From assembly GCA_030694935.1 (NCBI GenBank), contig JAUYUA010000036.1, forward strand, positions 1-41,337: a stretch of DNA of 41,337 nt, written 5' to 3'. Below the pieces are notes generated by a model, which worked only from the letters and a program-made list of their open reading frames with translations, was not told where the DNA came from and made no database searches. This DNA comes from Lutibacter sp. (GTDB lineage Bacteria > Bacteroidota > Bacteroidia > Flavobacteriales > Flavobacteriaceae). This document shows positions 1 through 10,248 of the stretch, piece by piece. The translations under genes were made by a program, and so were the position numbers. The stretch's first letter is position 1; each line of letters starts with the position of its first letter.

Positions 1-83
1 CTTTTTTAGTCCCAGAGGGACGAACTGTCTGTAGAAAATAGATTTTCAAAAAAACAAGCCCCATCGGGGCGACCTGTTTGTTA
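1..83. repeat. Two tandem REP-like hairpin units
   Basis: Two short units have the same layout: a small hairpin followed by a conserved tail. Unit one (10-33) is TCCC-AGA-GGGA followed by CGAACTGTCTGTAG. Unit two (59-83) is CCCC-ATC-GGGG followed by CGACCTGTTTGTTA. The stems differ by compensating changes while the tails stay similar, which suggests selected folding. Repeats of this style are common between Bacteroidota genes; their mobiliser is not visible here. Confidence 0.6.
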
Positions 84-298
84 AGGCCGATTAAGATTGG
101 GATTGTTAAATTGCAATGAATTTTTACCGGACAACAATGATATTTAATCGCTAATAAATGCTGCGCTATGAAAAAGAGGAACTGTTTTGCTTCGCAAACC
201 TTAATAATGCGTTTTTTTAAATTTTTTTATGATATGGAAATAAAGAATCAAGCATCATTTTTTTGATGTTTTTGATTTTTTGAATTTTATTTTTAAAA
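84..298. other. AT-rich leader region of the first surface-protein gene
   Basis: No gene is seen here. The stretch is AT-rich with a small hairpin TTTGC-TTC-GCAAA near 186-198 and runs of T before the start codon. No TAnnTTTG box and no 21-bp-spaced operator repeats could be found, unlike the regions upstream of the other three surface-protein genes. Confidence 0.4.
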
Positions 299-3200
299 AT
301 GCTTGCTATGAAAGGAAATTTACGTTTAACTATCAAGGGATTTTTGTATTTAATCCACACCATGCTGTTTTTCGGATTCATTCATGAAGGTTTTGGGCAA
401 AGTATTTGGACAAACCCAATTACCGGAGAAGACCCTTACTATTATAATCCTTATAAAATAGGAGAAATATTTGATGTTGAAATCACGGTTTCCGGAATTG
501 CTAGAGGCGCAGGGATTTATGGAAATACAGCTAATAATAGATATAATGCAAGAGGGTGGGTTTCAACTTTACTTGACCCAACCGATTATTTCAGTTTCGT
601 CTTAATTCCGAATCTTGGATATCAAATTAATCTGATTAATTTTAATTACACTGGACAGGTGAGTTTAACCGGCCCTGTAAATTTTGCTTTCCGTTCAAGT
701 CTTGATAATTTTAATGCCGATATTGGGGCTCCAACAGCAACGTCGGATCCTGGGACAAACATGGCGATAGCCTTAACAAATCCCATCTATCAAAACATTT
801 CAATACCGATAGAATTCAGAATTTATGCTTGGGGAGCTACAAGCGGATCAGGAACATTCAGCATAAATGATTTTACATTTAATGGCACCATATCAAAAAG
901 CACTATTGATTTTGATGGCATTGATGATTATGTGGATTTTGGAGATAAGCATAGTTTTACAAGTTCATTTTCATTAGAAGCTTGGGTATTGCAAAAAGCA
1001 ATGGTTTTTTCAGCAACAATTATTTCAAAAGGAAATGTAAAAACAACAAACAAAAGAGGATATCATTTGGCTTTAAATAATGGAAAACCAAATTTTACAT
1101 GGTATAATAATTTTGGAGCTGCATTAATAAACCTTGAATCACCTTATGCATTAGCAATTGACAAATGGGTTCATATTGCAGCAACCTATGATGGCTCAAT
1201 AGCGAAATTATTTATTGACGGACTTGAAGTTGCCTCCGGAACACTTTCGGGTTTACCGGCAAACGGAACAGAAAAATTTCTTATTGGCGCTGTGTACGAC
1301 AGCGATACGCCAACAGTTCCTAAAAATAATTTTTATGGTTATATTGATGAAGTTCGCCTCTGGAATATTGCATTAACGGTGCAACAAATTCGTGAAATGA
1401 TGAATCAAGAAATACAAATTAATGGAACTGCGGTTAAAGGAAAAGCAATTCCATTAGATATTTCTAACGAATTGTTGTGGGAAAATTTGGTGGGTTATTA
1501 TCCAATGAATGATGATACCTCAAATGATGAATCAGGCAATGTCATAAAAATAATTGGCTCACCTAAAAACATAACTTCAAGCCAGCCAAAAACAGCACCA
1601 TTGCCATATATTTCCGTTGCTGACGGCGCTTGGGATAACGCTGTAACGTGGTTAAATGGAGACGTACTGCATTTACCAAACTCGTTCGGAATTGATGGTT
1701 CAACGCCCATAGATTGGAATATTGTTGAAACCAAAAATGAGATTACTTCAGGAAACAGAAACATTACTTTATTGGGAATGATATCGGAATCTGGAAAATT
1801 AACGATGGATGGCACCACTAACAATTCATCGGGAACCGGAATAGGTCAAAGCCTAAGAATTACATGGTATTTGGATTTAGACGGCACTATTGATTTGGCT
1901 GGTGAATCTCAATTATTACAGGATGAAGGCAGCATTTTAGACCAAGACAGCGGCGGATTTATAGAACGTGACCAGCAAGGCACCGCAAACAGTTATAATT
2001 ACAATTATTGGTCGTCGTCCGTTGGGCCAATAAGCGGAACTGCGGCAAGAGGAATAGGAATCCCAAGCACAAACGCAAGCCATAAATTGGTGGATATTTT
2101 AATGGACGGCACAATGGCTGCTGAGCCAAATAAAAATGGCATCATTAATTTTCAGCCAGCGCATGGGTCGGCTGATGCAGGAGTTACTTCCCCAATCATT
2201 ATCAGTTCTTATTGGTTATATACCTTTAACGGAGCAGATAACAATTATGGAGCCTGGAAATCAATCAATGAAAACACCTTGCTGTTTGCCGGCGAAGGCT
2301 ATACCATGAAGGGAACTTCGGGTTCAGTAAATATTGGAAACCAACAAAATTATGTGTTTAAAGGAAAACCCAACAATGGCGATTTTACCTTGCAAATTGA
2401 TGCGGGAAACAGCCGGCTTATTGGGAATCCGTACCCGTCAGCAATGGACGCCGATGAATTTGTTAAAGACAATATCAAAGAAACCATCAACAGCAAAGCC
2501 GGAAGAAATATGGAAGGAAACATTTTCAACGGAGCCTTGTATTTTTGGGACCATTTTGGAGAAAGAAATTCGCATTATTTAAAAGATTATGTGGGCGGTT
2601 ACGCCACTTATACCTTAATGGGAGGGGCAAAAGCCATTGCAAGCGATACGCGTATCAATACAACCTCCGGTATTTTATCCTGGAAAGAACCTCAACAATT
2701 TATTCCTGTAAATCAGGGCTTTTTTGTGATTGCGGCGCTTAATGGTTTAACGGGCACAACATCCACAATTGATGGCGGAAATATCGTTTTTAAAAACAGC
2801 CAGCGCCTGTTTAAAACAGAAGCAACCGGGAATTCTGTATTTATGAAAGGAATAAATGACAAAACCGCCAATTCTTTAGGGAATAAAGTAAAAGACTCCA
2901 TTGAAAAGCTTGATAAAAGACCAAAAATTTGGCTGCAATTCGATTCTCCAACCGGTTATCACCGCCAGCTTTTGGTGGGTGTTGACGAAAATGCTTCCAA
3001 TTATTTCGATTTGGGTTATGACGCGCCCATCGCAGATATTGGCAAAGAAGATATGTTCTGGATTTTTGGCGGCGGAAAATTTGTGATTCAGGCCGTAAAC
3101 AATTTTAACACCGACCAGGAATTGCCTTTGGGCTTGATTGTGAACAAAACGGGATTGGCCCACATTAGAATTGATGCGATTGAAAATATGGATGAAAACA

Positions 3201-3622
3201 TTTCAGTGCATATAAAAGACAAACTAACAGGTGAAATTCACAACATTTCTCGCAAACCTTTTGAAATTAATTTAGGACCCGGAACCTATTTAGACAGGTT
3301 TTCGCTAATCTTTAAGTTGCAAAAGTTGGTAGATGAAGATGTGAAAACTGAAATATTGATTGCAGCTGAAGCAGAACAAATAAACGAAGGCATTCACGTA
3401 TTTATGAACAATGCCATCGGAGAAATTCAGATAAAAAACAACAGCGATGATGAAATTACAAGCATTGTTTTATACAATTATTTGGGACAAACCATTAAAA
3501 CATGGAATACCAATTTTAATGTAAGAACCATATCATTACCCATAAATATCGCAACAGGCGTTTATGTCACAAAAATAAGCACCAAAAACAAATCATTTAT
3601 GGGGAAAATTGTGATACAATAA
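299..3622 (+). CDS. Secreted LamG-domain protein with T9SS C-terminal sorting domain
   Basis: This is a predicted surface or secreted adhesin-like protein of 1107 residues. A signal peptide fits residues 4-34 (hydrophobic stretch ending FGQ-S), so the ATG at 308 is at least as likely a start as the one at 299. A LamG/concanavalin-like module spans about residues 203-365 (FDGIDDYVDF at its start, EVRLWN near its end). A second half shared with its neighbours follows, with markers SESGKLTMDG (~495), NYNYWSSS (~566), IGNPYPSAMDADEF (~707) and YHRQLLVGVDENAS (~885). The last 75 or so residues are a type-A T9SS sorting domain with the LYNYLGQTIKTW motif and a basic-plus-hydrophobic end. The ligand is unknown. 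It is the first of four paralogues, and a repeat element begins 1 bp after its stop. Confidence 0.85.
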   Translation: MLAMKGNLRLTIKGFLYLIHTMLFFGFIHEGFGQSIWTNPITGEDPYYYNPYKIGEIFDVEITVSGIARGAGIYGNTANNRYNARGWVSTLLDPTDYFSFVLIPNLGYQINLINFNYTGQVSLTGPVNFAFRSSLDNFNADIGAPTATSDPGTNMAIALTNPIYQNISIPIEFRIYAWGATSGSGTFSINDFTFNGTISKSTIDFDGIDDYVDFGDKHSFTSSFSLEAWVLQKAMVFSATIISKGNVKTTNKRGYHLALNNGKPNFTWYNNFGAALINLESPYALAIDKWVHIAATYDGSIAKLFIDGLEVASGTLSGLPANGTEKFLIGAVYDSDTPTVPKNNFYGYIDEVRLWNIALTVQQIREMMNQEIQINGTAVKGKAIPLDISNELLWENLVGYYPMNDDTSNDESGNVIKIIGSPKNITSSQPKTAPLPYISVADGAWDNAVTWLNGDVLHLPNSFGIDGSTPIDWNIVETKNEITSGNRNITLLGMISESGKLTMDGTTNNSSGTGIGQSLRITWYLDLDGTIDLAGESQLLQDEGSILDQDSGGFIERDQQGTANSYNYNYWSSSVGPISGTAARGIGIPSTNASHKLVDILMDGTMAAEPNKNGIINFQPAHGSADAGVTSPIIISSYWLYTFNGADNNYGAWKSINENTLLFAGEGYTMKGTSGSVNIGNQQNYVFKGKPNNGDFTLQIDAGNSRLIGNPYPSAMDADEFVKDNIKETINSKAGRNMEGNIFNGALYFWDHFGERNSHYLKDYVGGYATYTLMGGAKAIASDTRINTTSGILSWKEPQQFIPVNQGFFVIAALNGLTGTTSTIDGGNIVFKNSQRLFKTEATGNSVFMKGINDKTANSLGNKVKDSIEKLDKRPKIWLQFDSPTGYHRQLLVGVDENASNYFDLGYDAPIADIGKEDMFWIFGGGKFVIQAVNNFNTDQELPLGLIVNKTGLAHIRIDAIENMDENISVHIKDKLTGEIHNISRKPFEINLGPGTYLDRFSLIFKLQKLVDEDVKTEILIAAEAEQINEGIHVFMNNAIGEIQIKNNSDDEITSIVLYNYLGQTIKTWNTNFNVRTISLPINIATGVYVTKISTKNKSFMGKIVIQ

Positions 3623-3623
3623 A

Positions 3624-3787
3624 GAATAGCCGTTGGCTTTAGCCAATGGATTAAAATATGTTCGTATTGAAGGCTTTAGCCAAAACATTTTTATTATTTT
3701 GGCTAAAGCCAATTTGAAATTCAACATTTGCCCGCCAGCTAAAGCAGGCGGCTATTGACAAAATCTAACCCTTAATTCGCGTTAATA
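3624..3787. repeat. Single-copy form of the GGCTAAAGCC repeat element
   Basis: The element starts with a GGC-TTTA-GCC hairpin and contains a perfect 14-bp inverted repeat (GGCTTTAGCCAAAA at 3672-3685, TTTTGGCTAAAGCC at 3697-3710). It ends with a CCGCC/GGCGG hairpin module and the tail CTAACCCTTAATTC. Nearly the same sequence occurs at 40889-41051 with about a dozen mismatches by eye, in the same orientation, where its last 65 bp are tandemly amplified. The 14-bp stem sits just after a stop codon and may also end transcription of the upstream gene. Confidence 0.85.
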
Positions 3788-3878
3788 AAAGATTAAAGCC
3801 AATCCTTTTCAACATAAAAAATTTTGTGTGTTTTTTTAAAATTGCGATACCGTTGATTGGTTAAATTTGCCGAAATAT

Positions 3879-3929
3879 ACCATTTGTTTAAATAATTAAA
3901 CCATTCATAAGTTAAATTATACCTTTTGT
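3879..3929 (+). promoter_or_regulatory. Three 21-bp-spaced direct repeats (candidate operator)
   Basis: ACCATTTGT (3879), ACCATTCAT (3900) and ACCTTTTGT (3921) begin exactly 21 bp apart, so each 9-mer is followed by a 12-bp spacer. A further ACCGTTGAT lies out of phase at 3849. The last repeat ends 45 bp before a TAACTTTG box. The layout resembles binding sites of LytTR-type regulators (9-mers with 12-13 bp spacers, from memory). The same arrangement precedes two other paralogues. Confidence 0.6.
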
Positions 3930-3974
3930 TTGAATTATTATTGTTGAATATTAGGAAGTTAATCATTTTAAACT

Positions 3975-3982
3975 TAACTTTG
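3975..3982 (+). promoter_or_regulatory. Bacteroidota -7 box TAACTTTG
   Basis: TAACTTTG fits TAnnTTTG. No TTG was found at the usual 17-23 bp upstream, which is compatible with an activator-dependent promoter using the 21-bp repeats. It would give a leader of roughly 195 nt before the next gene. The rest of 3788-4183 is AT-rich and holds no convincing gene. Confidence 0.4.
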
Positions 3983-4183
3983 TAAGTCCAAAACCCCATA
4001 TAATATGAAAACAGAACTACTCTTAATTCAACCGCCTCTTTTTTTTCAGCCACTTTTTAGAAAACGATTCTAATTTAGTCCGCATTGAGCCCTATAAATT
4101 CTTTTTAAAATTTAAATAATTTAAAAAGAAGCACCAATAATTTTTTACTGAATTTTTTAGCTAACATCACATCCCCTCGGTGT

Positions 4184-7100
4184 ATGAAAAAAATAATTAC
4201 CTTTCTGTTTATCTGTGGTTTGTCAACATGGATGTTTTCTTTAACGGCAACTGCAAACGATCATTTTGAATCCTTACTTCAAGAATGGTCTACTGCCCCT
4301 ATAGATTCAGGCGTTAATAACAACGTCACTTACAACTTGCACGGAGAAAAAATTTATTTTTCCGACAATCTTTCCTTTTTAAATTATTTATGGGAAGATA
4401 CTAAAACTGCTGAAGCTGGTTTTAAAAAAGTATTTGAAAAAGTTAATGCAGTTATTTTAAAAGAAAATATTGTTGAGGGCGAAATAGAAGTGGCTTTGAA
4501 AAATGATGTGGCGTTTGCAATTGGTTGTCCTTCACCTATAGTCGTAAACAATAATTCAGGTAAATGTTATGCAATTGTAATTTATGCTACGCCAACATCA
4601 AGTGCTGGCAACACGGTTACTCAAACTGCGGGTTTACCCTCTGGTTCGGTGTTTCCTGTTGGGGTAACCACCAATACATTTGAAGAAAAAGACGGTCTGG
4701 GCGCTATTATTGGCAGTTGTAGTTTTACCGTAACGGTAAATGATACCCAAGCACCAACGATAAGTTGTGTTGTAAATAAAACAAAATCAGCAGATATTGG
4801 AAAATGCTATTACACGGTAGTTGGAACAGAATTTAATCCAACAATGAGCGGTGACAATTGTGGAGTTGCCTCGGTAACCAATGACTTTAATGCAAGTTCA
4901 ACTTTGGCAGGATCGCAAATACCAAATGGAACAATAATTAAGTGGACAGTTACAGATACAGCAGGTTTAAGTATGGTTTGTAGTTTTACCGTAACGGTAA
5001 ATGACACCCAAGCACCAACAATACCTGTTTTACCAGACTTAATTAGCAGCTGTTCTTTTACTGTCCCAGTGCCTACAACCACCGATAATTGTGGTGGTAT
5101 TGTTACGGTTACAACAAGCACTACCGATTTAAGATTTTATGCCTCGGGGTCAATTTTTTGGACTTTTAAAGATGCTTCAGGAAATTCCACGGCACCAGTT
5201 GAACAAAAAGTTATCATTAATGATGTTGCTCCTGTGCCAGTAATTCCAACACTACCAGCTCAAACTATTACTGGTTGTCAAATTTTAAGTATTTCAGAAT
5301 TAACAATTCCAAAAGCTATAGATCAATGTGATGGTGAAATTAAAGGAACATTAAGTCCGGGTTTCGTATTTCCGTTTTCTTTTTATGGAACCAATACTAT
5401 TGAATGGGAATTTATTGACAGCAAAGGTAATAAATCATTACAAACACAAGATATTACACTTATTCCGCCTAATATTAATGGAGGAACTATATCAGGGACT
5501 TTTAATTCTACCGTTTTTTCAGATCAAATTGATATTTCTTCATGTGATACCGAAATTTCTGTTGCATTGAATTTGGCAGGTGAAATAGGAACTATTATTC
5601 AGTGGGAGAAATTTGCAGTTAATCAAAGTGTTTGGGAAGTGATTCCAAATACCAATACCAAAGATAATTATATCGCATCATTTGGAGTAAGCGCATTGAT
5701 ATCTACCTATTATAGAGTGTTGGTTAAAGTGGGAACTTGTACCGAGTATTCTAACATTTTCTATATTAGAGCACTTCCTGCCGGATCAGCACCAACTGTT
5801 GAAAGTTTGGATCCCGATGATAAATATTGTTTAGGAGAATCTGTAAATCTTGTTGCAATAAGTACTTATATAGCTACGCAAGAAACAATACCTAATTCAA
5901 CAGGAGATTTTAATCAAGGGCAACTAAATACGCAAGATCCCGATTCTTGGCTTGTTGATGATAGCCCAGGTGGTTTTACTGCTGGCGGAAATGCAACCAA
6001 GCCTAGAAATTGGTCTGCAACTAACAATCATCCTTTTGGAGGTATTATTTATGATAGCCGAGAGGGTAAGTTTAGTATTGCTTATGGAGATTATAGTTCA
6101 AGCCAATACAAAGGAAAAAATCCAACAACTTTGGAAAGTCCAATTTTGGATTTATCAAATGCGATATCAGCAAACTTAGATTTTGATCAAGCTTATTATT
6201 TTTCAACCAATGATTATGCAAATATTGAAATATCAATTGATGGTGGAGTAACATATACTCCATTAAGAGAAATGCATGTTGTAGGAAGTCCAAGTACAAA
6301 TTGGTTTACTGCCGGAACTGCCGAATCGTATGTTGGTTCGGATGCCACTCATTATAATTTTGATACAGACAATACATCCATTTCTCTTGCAGCTTACCTA
6401 GGCCAAAGCAATGTTCGAATTAGATGGTCATTTACTGGAACTAGCGATCGAAGTGTATGGGCAATGGATAATATTTTTGTTAATAAAGAAGTTTTTGTTA
6501 ATACTGAATTGGAGTTGACAGATGGTATTGGAGATCCTAATGTACCGCCAATTATAGTTGGACAAACAGATGTAGCGTTTAGTTTTATAGCTGATATTCC
6601 CGGGGTTCATCAATATGGAGGAACGGCGTTAATTAATGGTTGCAGGACGTACAGTGCAGAGGGTACAGTTTTAATTAATATTTCTGTGTCCAATTCTTAT
6701 GCTGGTAAAAACATTGAATTTACAAGTGCCGAATGTGGTCAAAACACGGTGCAGTTAAATGCCTATGACAATTTTATATCGGCGAATGCCAATGCTGCAA
6801 AAGGAGCATATATTGCACCGCCCGGTTGTACCGCATGTGACGATCCCGGAACTGAAGATCCAGGAGAATGGTCCTGGGTAAGACAAGGGACTACAACCTC
6901 TTGCGAACCTGTATTTTTTTCTGATCGAAATGATCCTGACGCGACCTTTACTGGAGGAGCAGGAACCTATACCTTGACTTGGACTGTTAATGGATGTTCA
7001 AGCAATATAACGGTAACAATTACTGATTGCAGTGTAGTTAATTTTGATGGCGTTGATGATTATGTCGATTTTAATAATAATTATAATTTAAATGGGGATT

Positions 7101-9796
7101 TTAGCTTGGAAGTTTGGGTTAAACCCGAATCAGTGTCAGGTACACGAACAATTTTTTCTAAACGGGATGCAAATAAACCGGCTACAGGATATGATTTGAA
7201 ATTAAATGGAGATAAAATTTCATTTAATTGGAATGCGATAGAATCAATTGTTTCACCTTATCCAATTGCAACAAATAGGTGGTACCATATTGCTGTTACA
7301 CACACCGGAAGCTTGTATAATTTATACATTGACGGTATTTTGATCAGCAAAGCAGGAGGTACAACACCTGCCATTAATACTAATAATTGTATTCTTGGCG
7401 CTAATAAATCTGGCAGCAATCCAGTCAATTATTTTAATGGATATATGCAGGAATTACGCATTTGGAATAAAGTTTTAACACCGGAACAATTACACCAAAT
7501 GATGAATCAAAAAATTAAAAAAAGTGGGACTGATAACGTTATTGGCGAAGTTGTTCCTATTGTAATTAATGGCTTGTCTTGGTCCAATTTAGCAGGGTAT
7601 TATCAAATGGACACTCAATGTGGTCATATAGTGCCAACTGCAGGCGCAATCACAGGCAGATTAAGAAATATATTCACGCCTCAACCATTAACGGCGCCAT
7701 TACCTTATACCACAAAAGCAGGAGGCTCGGGTTCTTGGGATGATCCATTAACTTGGACAGAACCTGTTTGGAGCCTTCCAAATGCTGCTGGTATTGGAAA
7801 AGACATCAATGATTTAGACCCAAGTCATTTAGCAACCTATAAAACGCCAATAGATTGGAATATTGTTAAAACTTCACATAATATAATAGCAAATAGAGAT
7901 ATAACCTTGTTAGGTTTAATTTCGGAATCTGGAAAATTAACAATGGATGGCGTTACTTCGATGGATCCTTTAAATAATCCGGGAACGGGAACGGGTCAAG
8001 GCTTATGGATTACGCATTATCTAAAATTGAACGGTGTTATTGATTTACAAGGAGAATCACAATTGGTGCAGAAAAGATATGGATATTATGATGTTGACGA
8101 TAACTTTACAACTACCCAATTTAGTGAAAGTATTTTTGAAGAAACTAGCATTGGTTATATTGAACGCGACCAGCAAGGCCAAAAAAACAGTTTCAATTAT
8201 AATTATTGGTCATCTCCGGTTACAGTTCAAGGTGCAGCAAATAATGCACCATATAAACTTCCTAATGTTTTAAAGGATGGTACAAATCCGGTTGCTCCAA
8301 TAAACATTAATTTTGTTGATGGGGCTTTTTCGGCTGATGGAGCGCTCTCAAGTCCAATAAAAATAACCAGCAGATGGATTTGGACCTACAAGGCGACTGT
8401 AAGTGCTGACCCTTGGGCCAACTATTATCAGTGGACTAACGTTGGGTATTGGGGTAATATTAGAGCGGGAGACGGATTTACCATGAAAGGAACCGGTGGT
8501 GCTGCTGCAATAAATGCATTGCAAAATTATGTTTTCGTAGGAAAACCAAATTCAGGGGATATTCAAACAACACTTTTAACTCCCGGCCAAATTTATTTGA
8601 TAGGAAATCCTTATCCTTCGGCATTGGATGCAGATGAATTTATTAAAGATAACATTAAGGAAACCATTAATGGTAAAGTAGGGCGAAATAACGTAAATGT
8701 TTTTAATGGCGCTTTATATTTTTGGGATCATTTTACGTCATCCAACAATCATTTATTGGCAGAATATGAAGGAGGTTATGCAACTTATAACTTAATGGGT
8801 GGTGTTATTGGTATAGCGAATGTTCCATTAGCTGCAAATACAGGTAAATCAGGCACAAAAGTGCCTGAACGCTATATACCTGTTGGACAAGGATTCTTTG
8901 TGGAGGCAATTTTAGATCCTCTTTTAGGTACAACAAATACAACAATTACTGGAGGAAATTTAAATTTCAAAAACAGTCAGCGGGTTTTTAAACGTGAAGG
9001 TTTTACCGGAACAAACGATGGATCTTTATTTATGAAAACAGCAGCATCTAAAAAATCGACAACGCAGGAATCGCAAGAAACAACTACCGATACCAGATCA
9101 AAAATTAGATTGATATTTGATTCTCCGTTAGGTTATCGCCGTCCGTTATTGGTTGGGGTTGACGAAAATACCTCAAACCATTTCGATTTAGGTTATGATG
9201 CGCTATTGAACGAGGACAATAAAGAAGATATGTTCTGGACTTTTGATGGCAGTAAATTTGTGATTCAGGGTGTTGATAATTTTGATAAAAAGCAGGAATT
9301 GTCCTTGGGATTGAAGATTTTTAAAGCCGGAATTGCAATCATCAAAATTGATACTACCGCGAATTTGGATAAAAATATCCAATTGTATTTAAAAGATAAA
9401 CTAACGGGAAAAGCGCATAAATTAGATAAAAACCCGTTTGAAATTCATTTGGAACCCGGCACCTATCTAAACCGATTTTATCTGGCATTTAATCCCGGCA
9501 ACACCAAAGAGAGAAAACCCGTTGCTGGCGAAAATGAAAACAACCAACAAACCGCATCGGAAACACTTTTGGTTTACATGAACAACAAAACCTCCGAATT
9601 GCAAATTACCAAACCTGTTGATGCCGAAATTGTGACGGTTAATTTGTTCAATTATTTAGGTCAAAACATTCAAAGCTGGAATACAAATTTGAATGAAAAT
9701 AGCATTTATCTCCCAATTAAAGTTTCATCAGGCGCTTATATTGTCCAAATAAACACTAAAAAAGGGCCAGTGGTTAAAAAGGTGATTGTGGAGTAA
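4184..9796 (+). CDS. Very large secreted HYR/LamG protein with T9SS sorting domain
   Basis: This is a predicted cell-surface protein of 1870 residues, the largest paralogue in the cluster. A signal peptide covers roughly residues 1-25. Residues ~110-430 contain HYR/Ig-like repeats, each with CSFTVTVNDTQAP or similar; two copies are almost identical at DNA level and lie 261 bp apart. A jelly-roll-like segment around 590-790 precedes a LamG module from ~950 (FDGVDDYVDF) to ~1115 (ELRIWN). The C-terminal half matches the first gene: SESGKLTMDG (~1247), SFNYNYWSSPV (~1338), IGNPYPSALDADEF (~1472), RRPLLVGVDENTSNHFDLGY (~1650). The final ~75 residues are a T9SS type-A sorting domain (LFNYLGQNIQSW). 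It probably acts in adhesion or matrix binding; no catalytic motif was seen. It lies downstream of a 21-bp repeat operator. Confidence 0.88.
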   Translation: MKKIITFLFICGLSTWMFSLTATANDHFESLLQEWSTAPIDSGVNNNVTYNLHGEKIYFSDNLSFLNYLWEDTKTAEAGFKKVFEKVNAVILKENIVEGEIEVALKNDVAFAIGCPSPIVVNNNSGKCYAIVIYATPTSSAGNTVTQTAGLPSGSVFPVGVTTNTFEEKDGLGAIIGSCSFTVTVNDTQAPTISCVVNKTKSADIGKCYYTVVGTEFNPTMSGDNCGVASVTNDFNASSTLAGSQIPNGTIIKWTVTDTAGLSMVCSFTVTVNDTQAPTIPVLPDLISSCSFTVPVPTTTDNCGGIVTVTTSTTDLRFYASGSIFWTFKDASGNSTAPVEQKVIINDVAPVPVIPTLPAQTITGCQILSISELTIPKAIDQCDGEIKGTLSPGFVFPFSFYGTNTIEWEFIDSKGNKSLQTQDITLIPPNINGGTISGTFNSTVFSDQIDISSCDTEISVALNLAGEIGTIIQWEKFAVNQSVWEVIPNTNTKDNYIASFGVSALISTYYRVLVKVGTCTEYSNIFYIRALPAGSAPTVESLDPDDKYCLGESVNLVAISTYIATQETIPNSTGDFNQGQLNTQDPDSWLVDDSPGGFTAGGNATKPRNWSATNNHPFGGIIYDSREGKFSIAYGDYSSSQYKGKNPTTLESPILDLSNAISANLDFDQAYYFSTNDYANIEISIDGGVTYTPLREMHVVGSPSTNWFTAGTAESYVGSDATHYNFDTDNTSISLAAYLGQSNVRIRWSFTGTSDRSVWAMDNIFVNKEVFVNTELELTDGIGDPNVPPIIVGQTDVAFSFIADIPGVHQYGGTALINGCRTYSAEGTVLINISVSNSYAGKNIEFTSAECGQNTVQLNAYDNFISANANAAKGAYIAPPGCTACDDPGTEDPGEWSWVRQGTTTSCEPVFFSDRNDPDATFTGGAGTYTLTWTVNGCSSNITVTITDCSVVNFDGVDDYVDFNNNYNLNGDFSLEVWVKPESVSGTRTIFSKRDANKPATGYDLKLNGDKISFNWNAIESIVSPYPIATNRWYHIAVTHTGSLYNLYIDGILISKAGGTTPAINTNNCILGANKSGSNPVNYFNGYMQELRIWNKVLTPEQLHQMMNQKIKKSGTDNVIGEVVPIVINGLSWSNLAGYYQMDTQCGHIVPTAGAITGRLRNIFTPQPLTAPLPYTTKAGGSGSWDDPLTWTEPVWSLPNAAGIGKDINDLDPSHLATYKTPIDWNIVKTSHNIIANRDITLLGLISESGKLTMDGVTSMDPLNNPGTGTGQGLWITHYLKLNGVIDLQGESQLVQKRYGYYDVDDNFTTTQFSESIFEETSIGYIERDQQGQKNSFNYNYWSSPVTVQGAANNAPYKLPNVLKDGTNPVAPININFVDGAFSADGALSSPIKITSRWIWTYKATVSADPWANYYQWTNVGYWGNIRAGDGFTMKGTGGAAAINALQNYVFVGKPNSGDIQTTLLTPGQIYLIGNPYPSALDADEFIKDNIKETINGKVGRNNVNVFNGALYFWDHFTSSNNHLLAEYEGGYATYNLMGGVIGIANVPLAANTGKSGTKVPERYIPVGQGFFVEAILDPLLGTTNTTITGGNLNFKNSQRVFKREGFTGTNDGSLFMKTAASKKSTTQESQETTTDTRSKIRLIFDSPLGYRRPLLVGVDENTSNHFDLGYDALLNEDNKEDMFWTFDGSKFVIQGVDNFDKKQELSLGLKIFKAGIAIIKIDTTANLDKNIQLYLKDKLTGKAHKLDKNPFEIHLEPGTYLNRFYLAFNPGNTKERKPVAGENENNQQTASETLLVYMNNKTSELQITKPVDAEIVTVNLFNYLGQNIQSWNTNLNENSIYLPIKVSSGAYIVQINTKKGPVVKKVIVE

Positions 9797-9840
9797 GGCT
9801 CTCTAACCCCTGCCTCGCCGGCAGGCAGGCAGGCCCGAAG

Positions 9841-10005
9841 GGCAATGTCATTAAGTTAAGGAAATATTTGTCATTGCTTCGCCAGTTCACTATCGCTCGT
9901 GTCCGACAAAGGAGGAATCGCAACAAATGAGCACGTATGATGGGATTCCTCGTACCTCGGAAGGACAAAAATAATGCTTAAATGTCTTAACTTAATGACA
10001 TTGCC
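9841..10005. repeat. MITE-like element with 20-bp perfect inverted ends
   Basis: GGCAATGTCATTAAGTTAAG at 9841-9860 is matched by its exact reverse complement at 9986-10005. Each end is bordered by a small hairpin (GCCCGAAGGGC; CCCCAAAGGGG). Inside is a second inverted pair, GAGGAATC (9912-9919) and GATTCCTC (9944-9951), and text of the TCATTGCTTCGCC type that is widely dispersed in bacterial repeat families. There is no coding capacity. It lies just after the largest surface-protein gene, beside a CAGGCAGG palindrome (9810-9833). Confidence 0.7.
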
Positions 10006-10148
10006 CCAAAGGGGGAATTATCAACGATAGCGTTAGCTCCCAGCTCGTGACTGCATGAGCCAAATGATAGCGAGAGCTTCTGGCATGTGACTTTATGACC
10101 AAAGACAGGAGCACATCAGGAGCGAAATGACCGCGCCAACAAAGAGCT

Positions 10149-10248
10149 AAACCGCAAATGGCGCAAAGATTTGCGCAAAGCACGCAAACTAACTTGTATT
10201 CTTGCGTTCCTTGCGTTTTTTATATTCGCGTTCCTTGCGGTTAAGTTT
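10149..10248. repeat. AACCGCAA...TTGCGGTT palindromic element, degenerate copy
   Basis: The element begins AACCGCAAATGGCGCAAAG and ends GCGTTCCTTGCGGTTAAG, with nested complementary ends and a partly duplicated GCGTTCCTTGCG segment. It is a longer, diverged relative of the two copies at 11767 and 11963. Confidence 0.65.

Noticed and set aside
3793-4053. 86-residue minus-strand reading frame
   Set aside because: It has low-complexity Asn/Tyr/Lys-rich composition, overlaps the operator repeats and -7 box, and has no recognisable domain.
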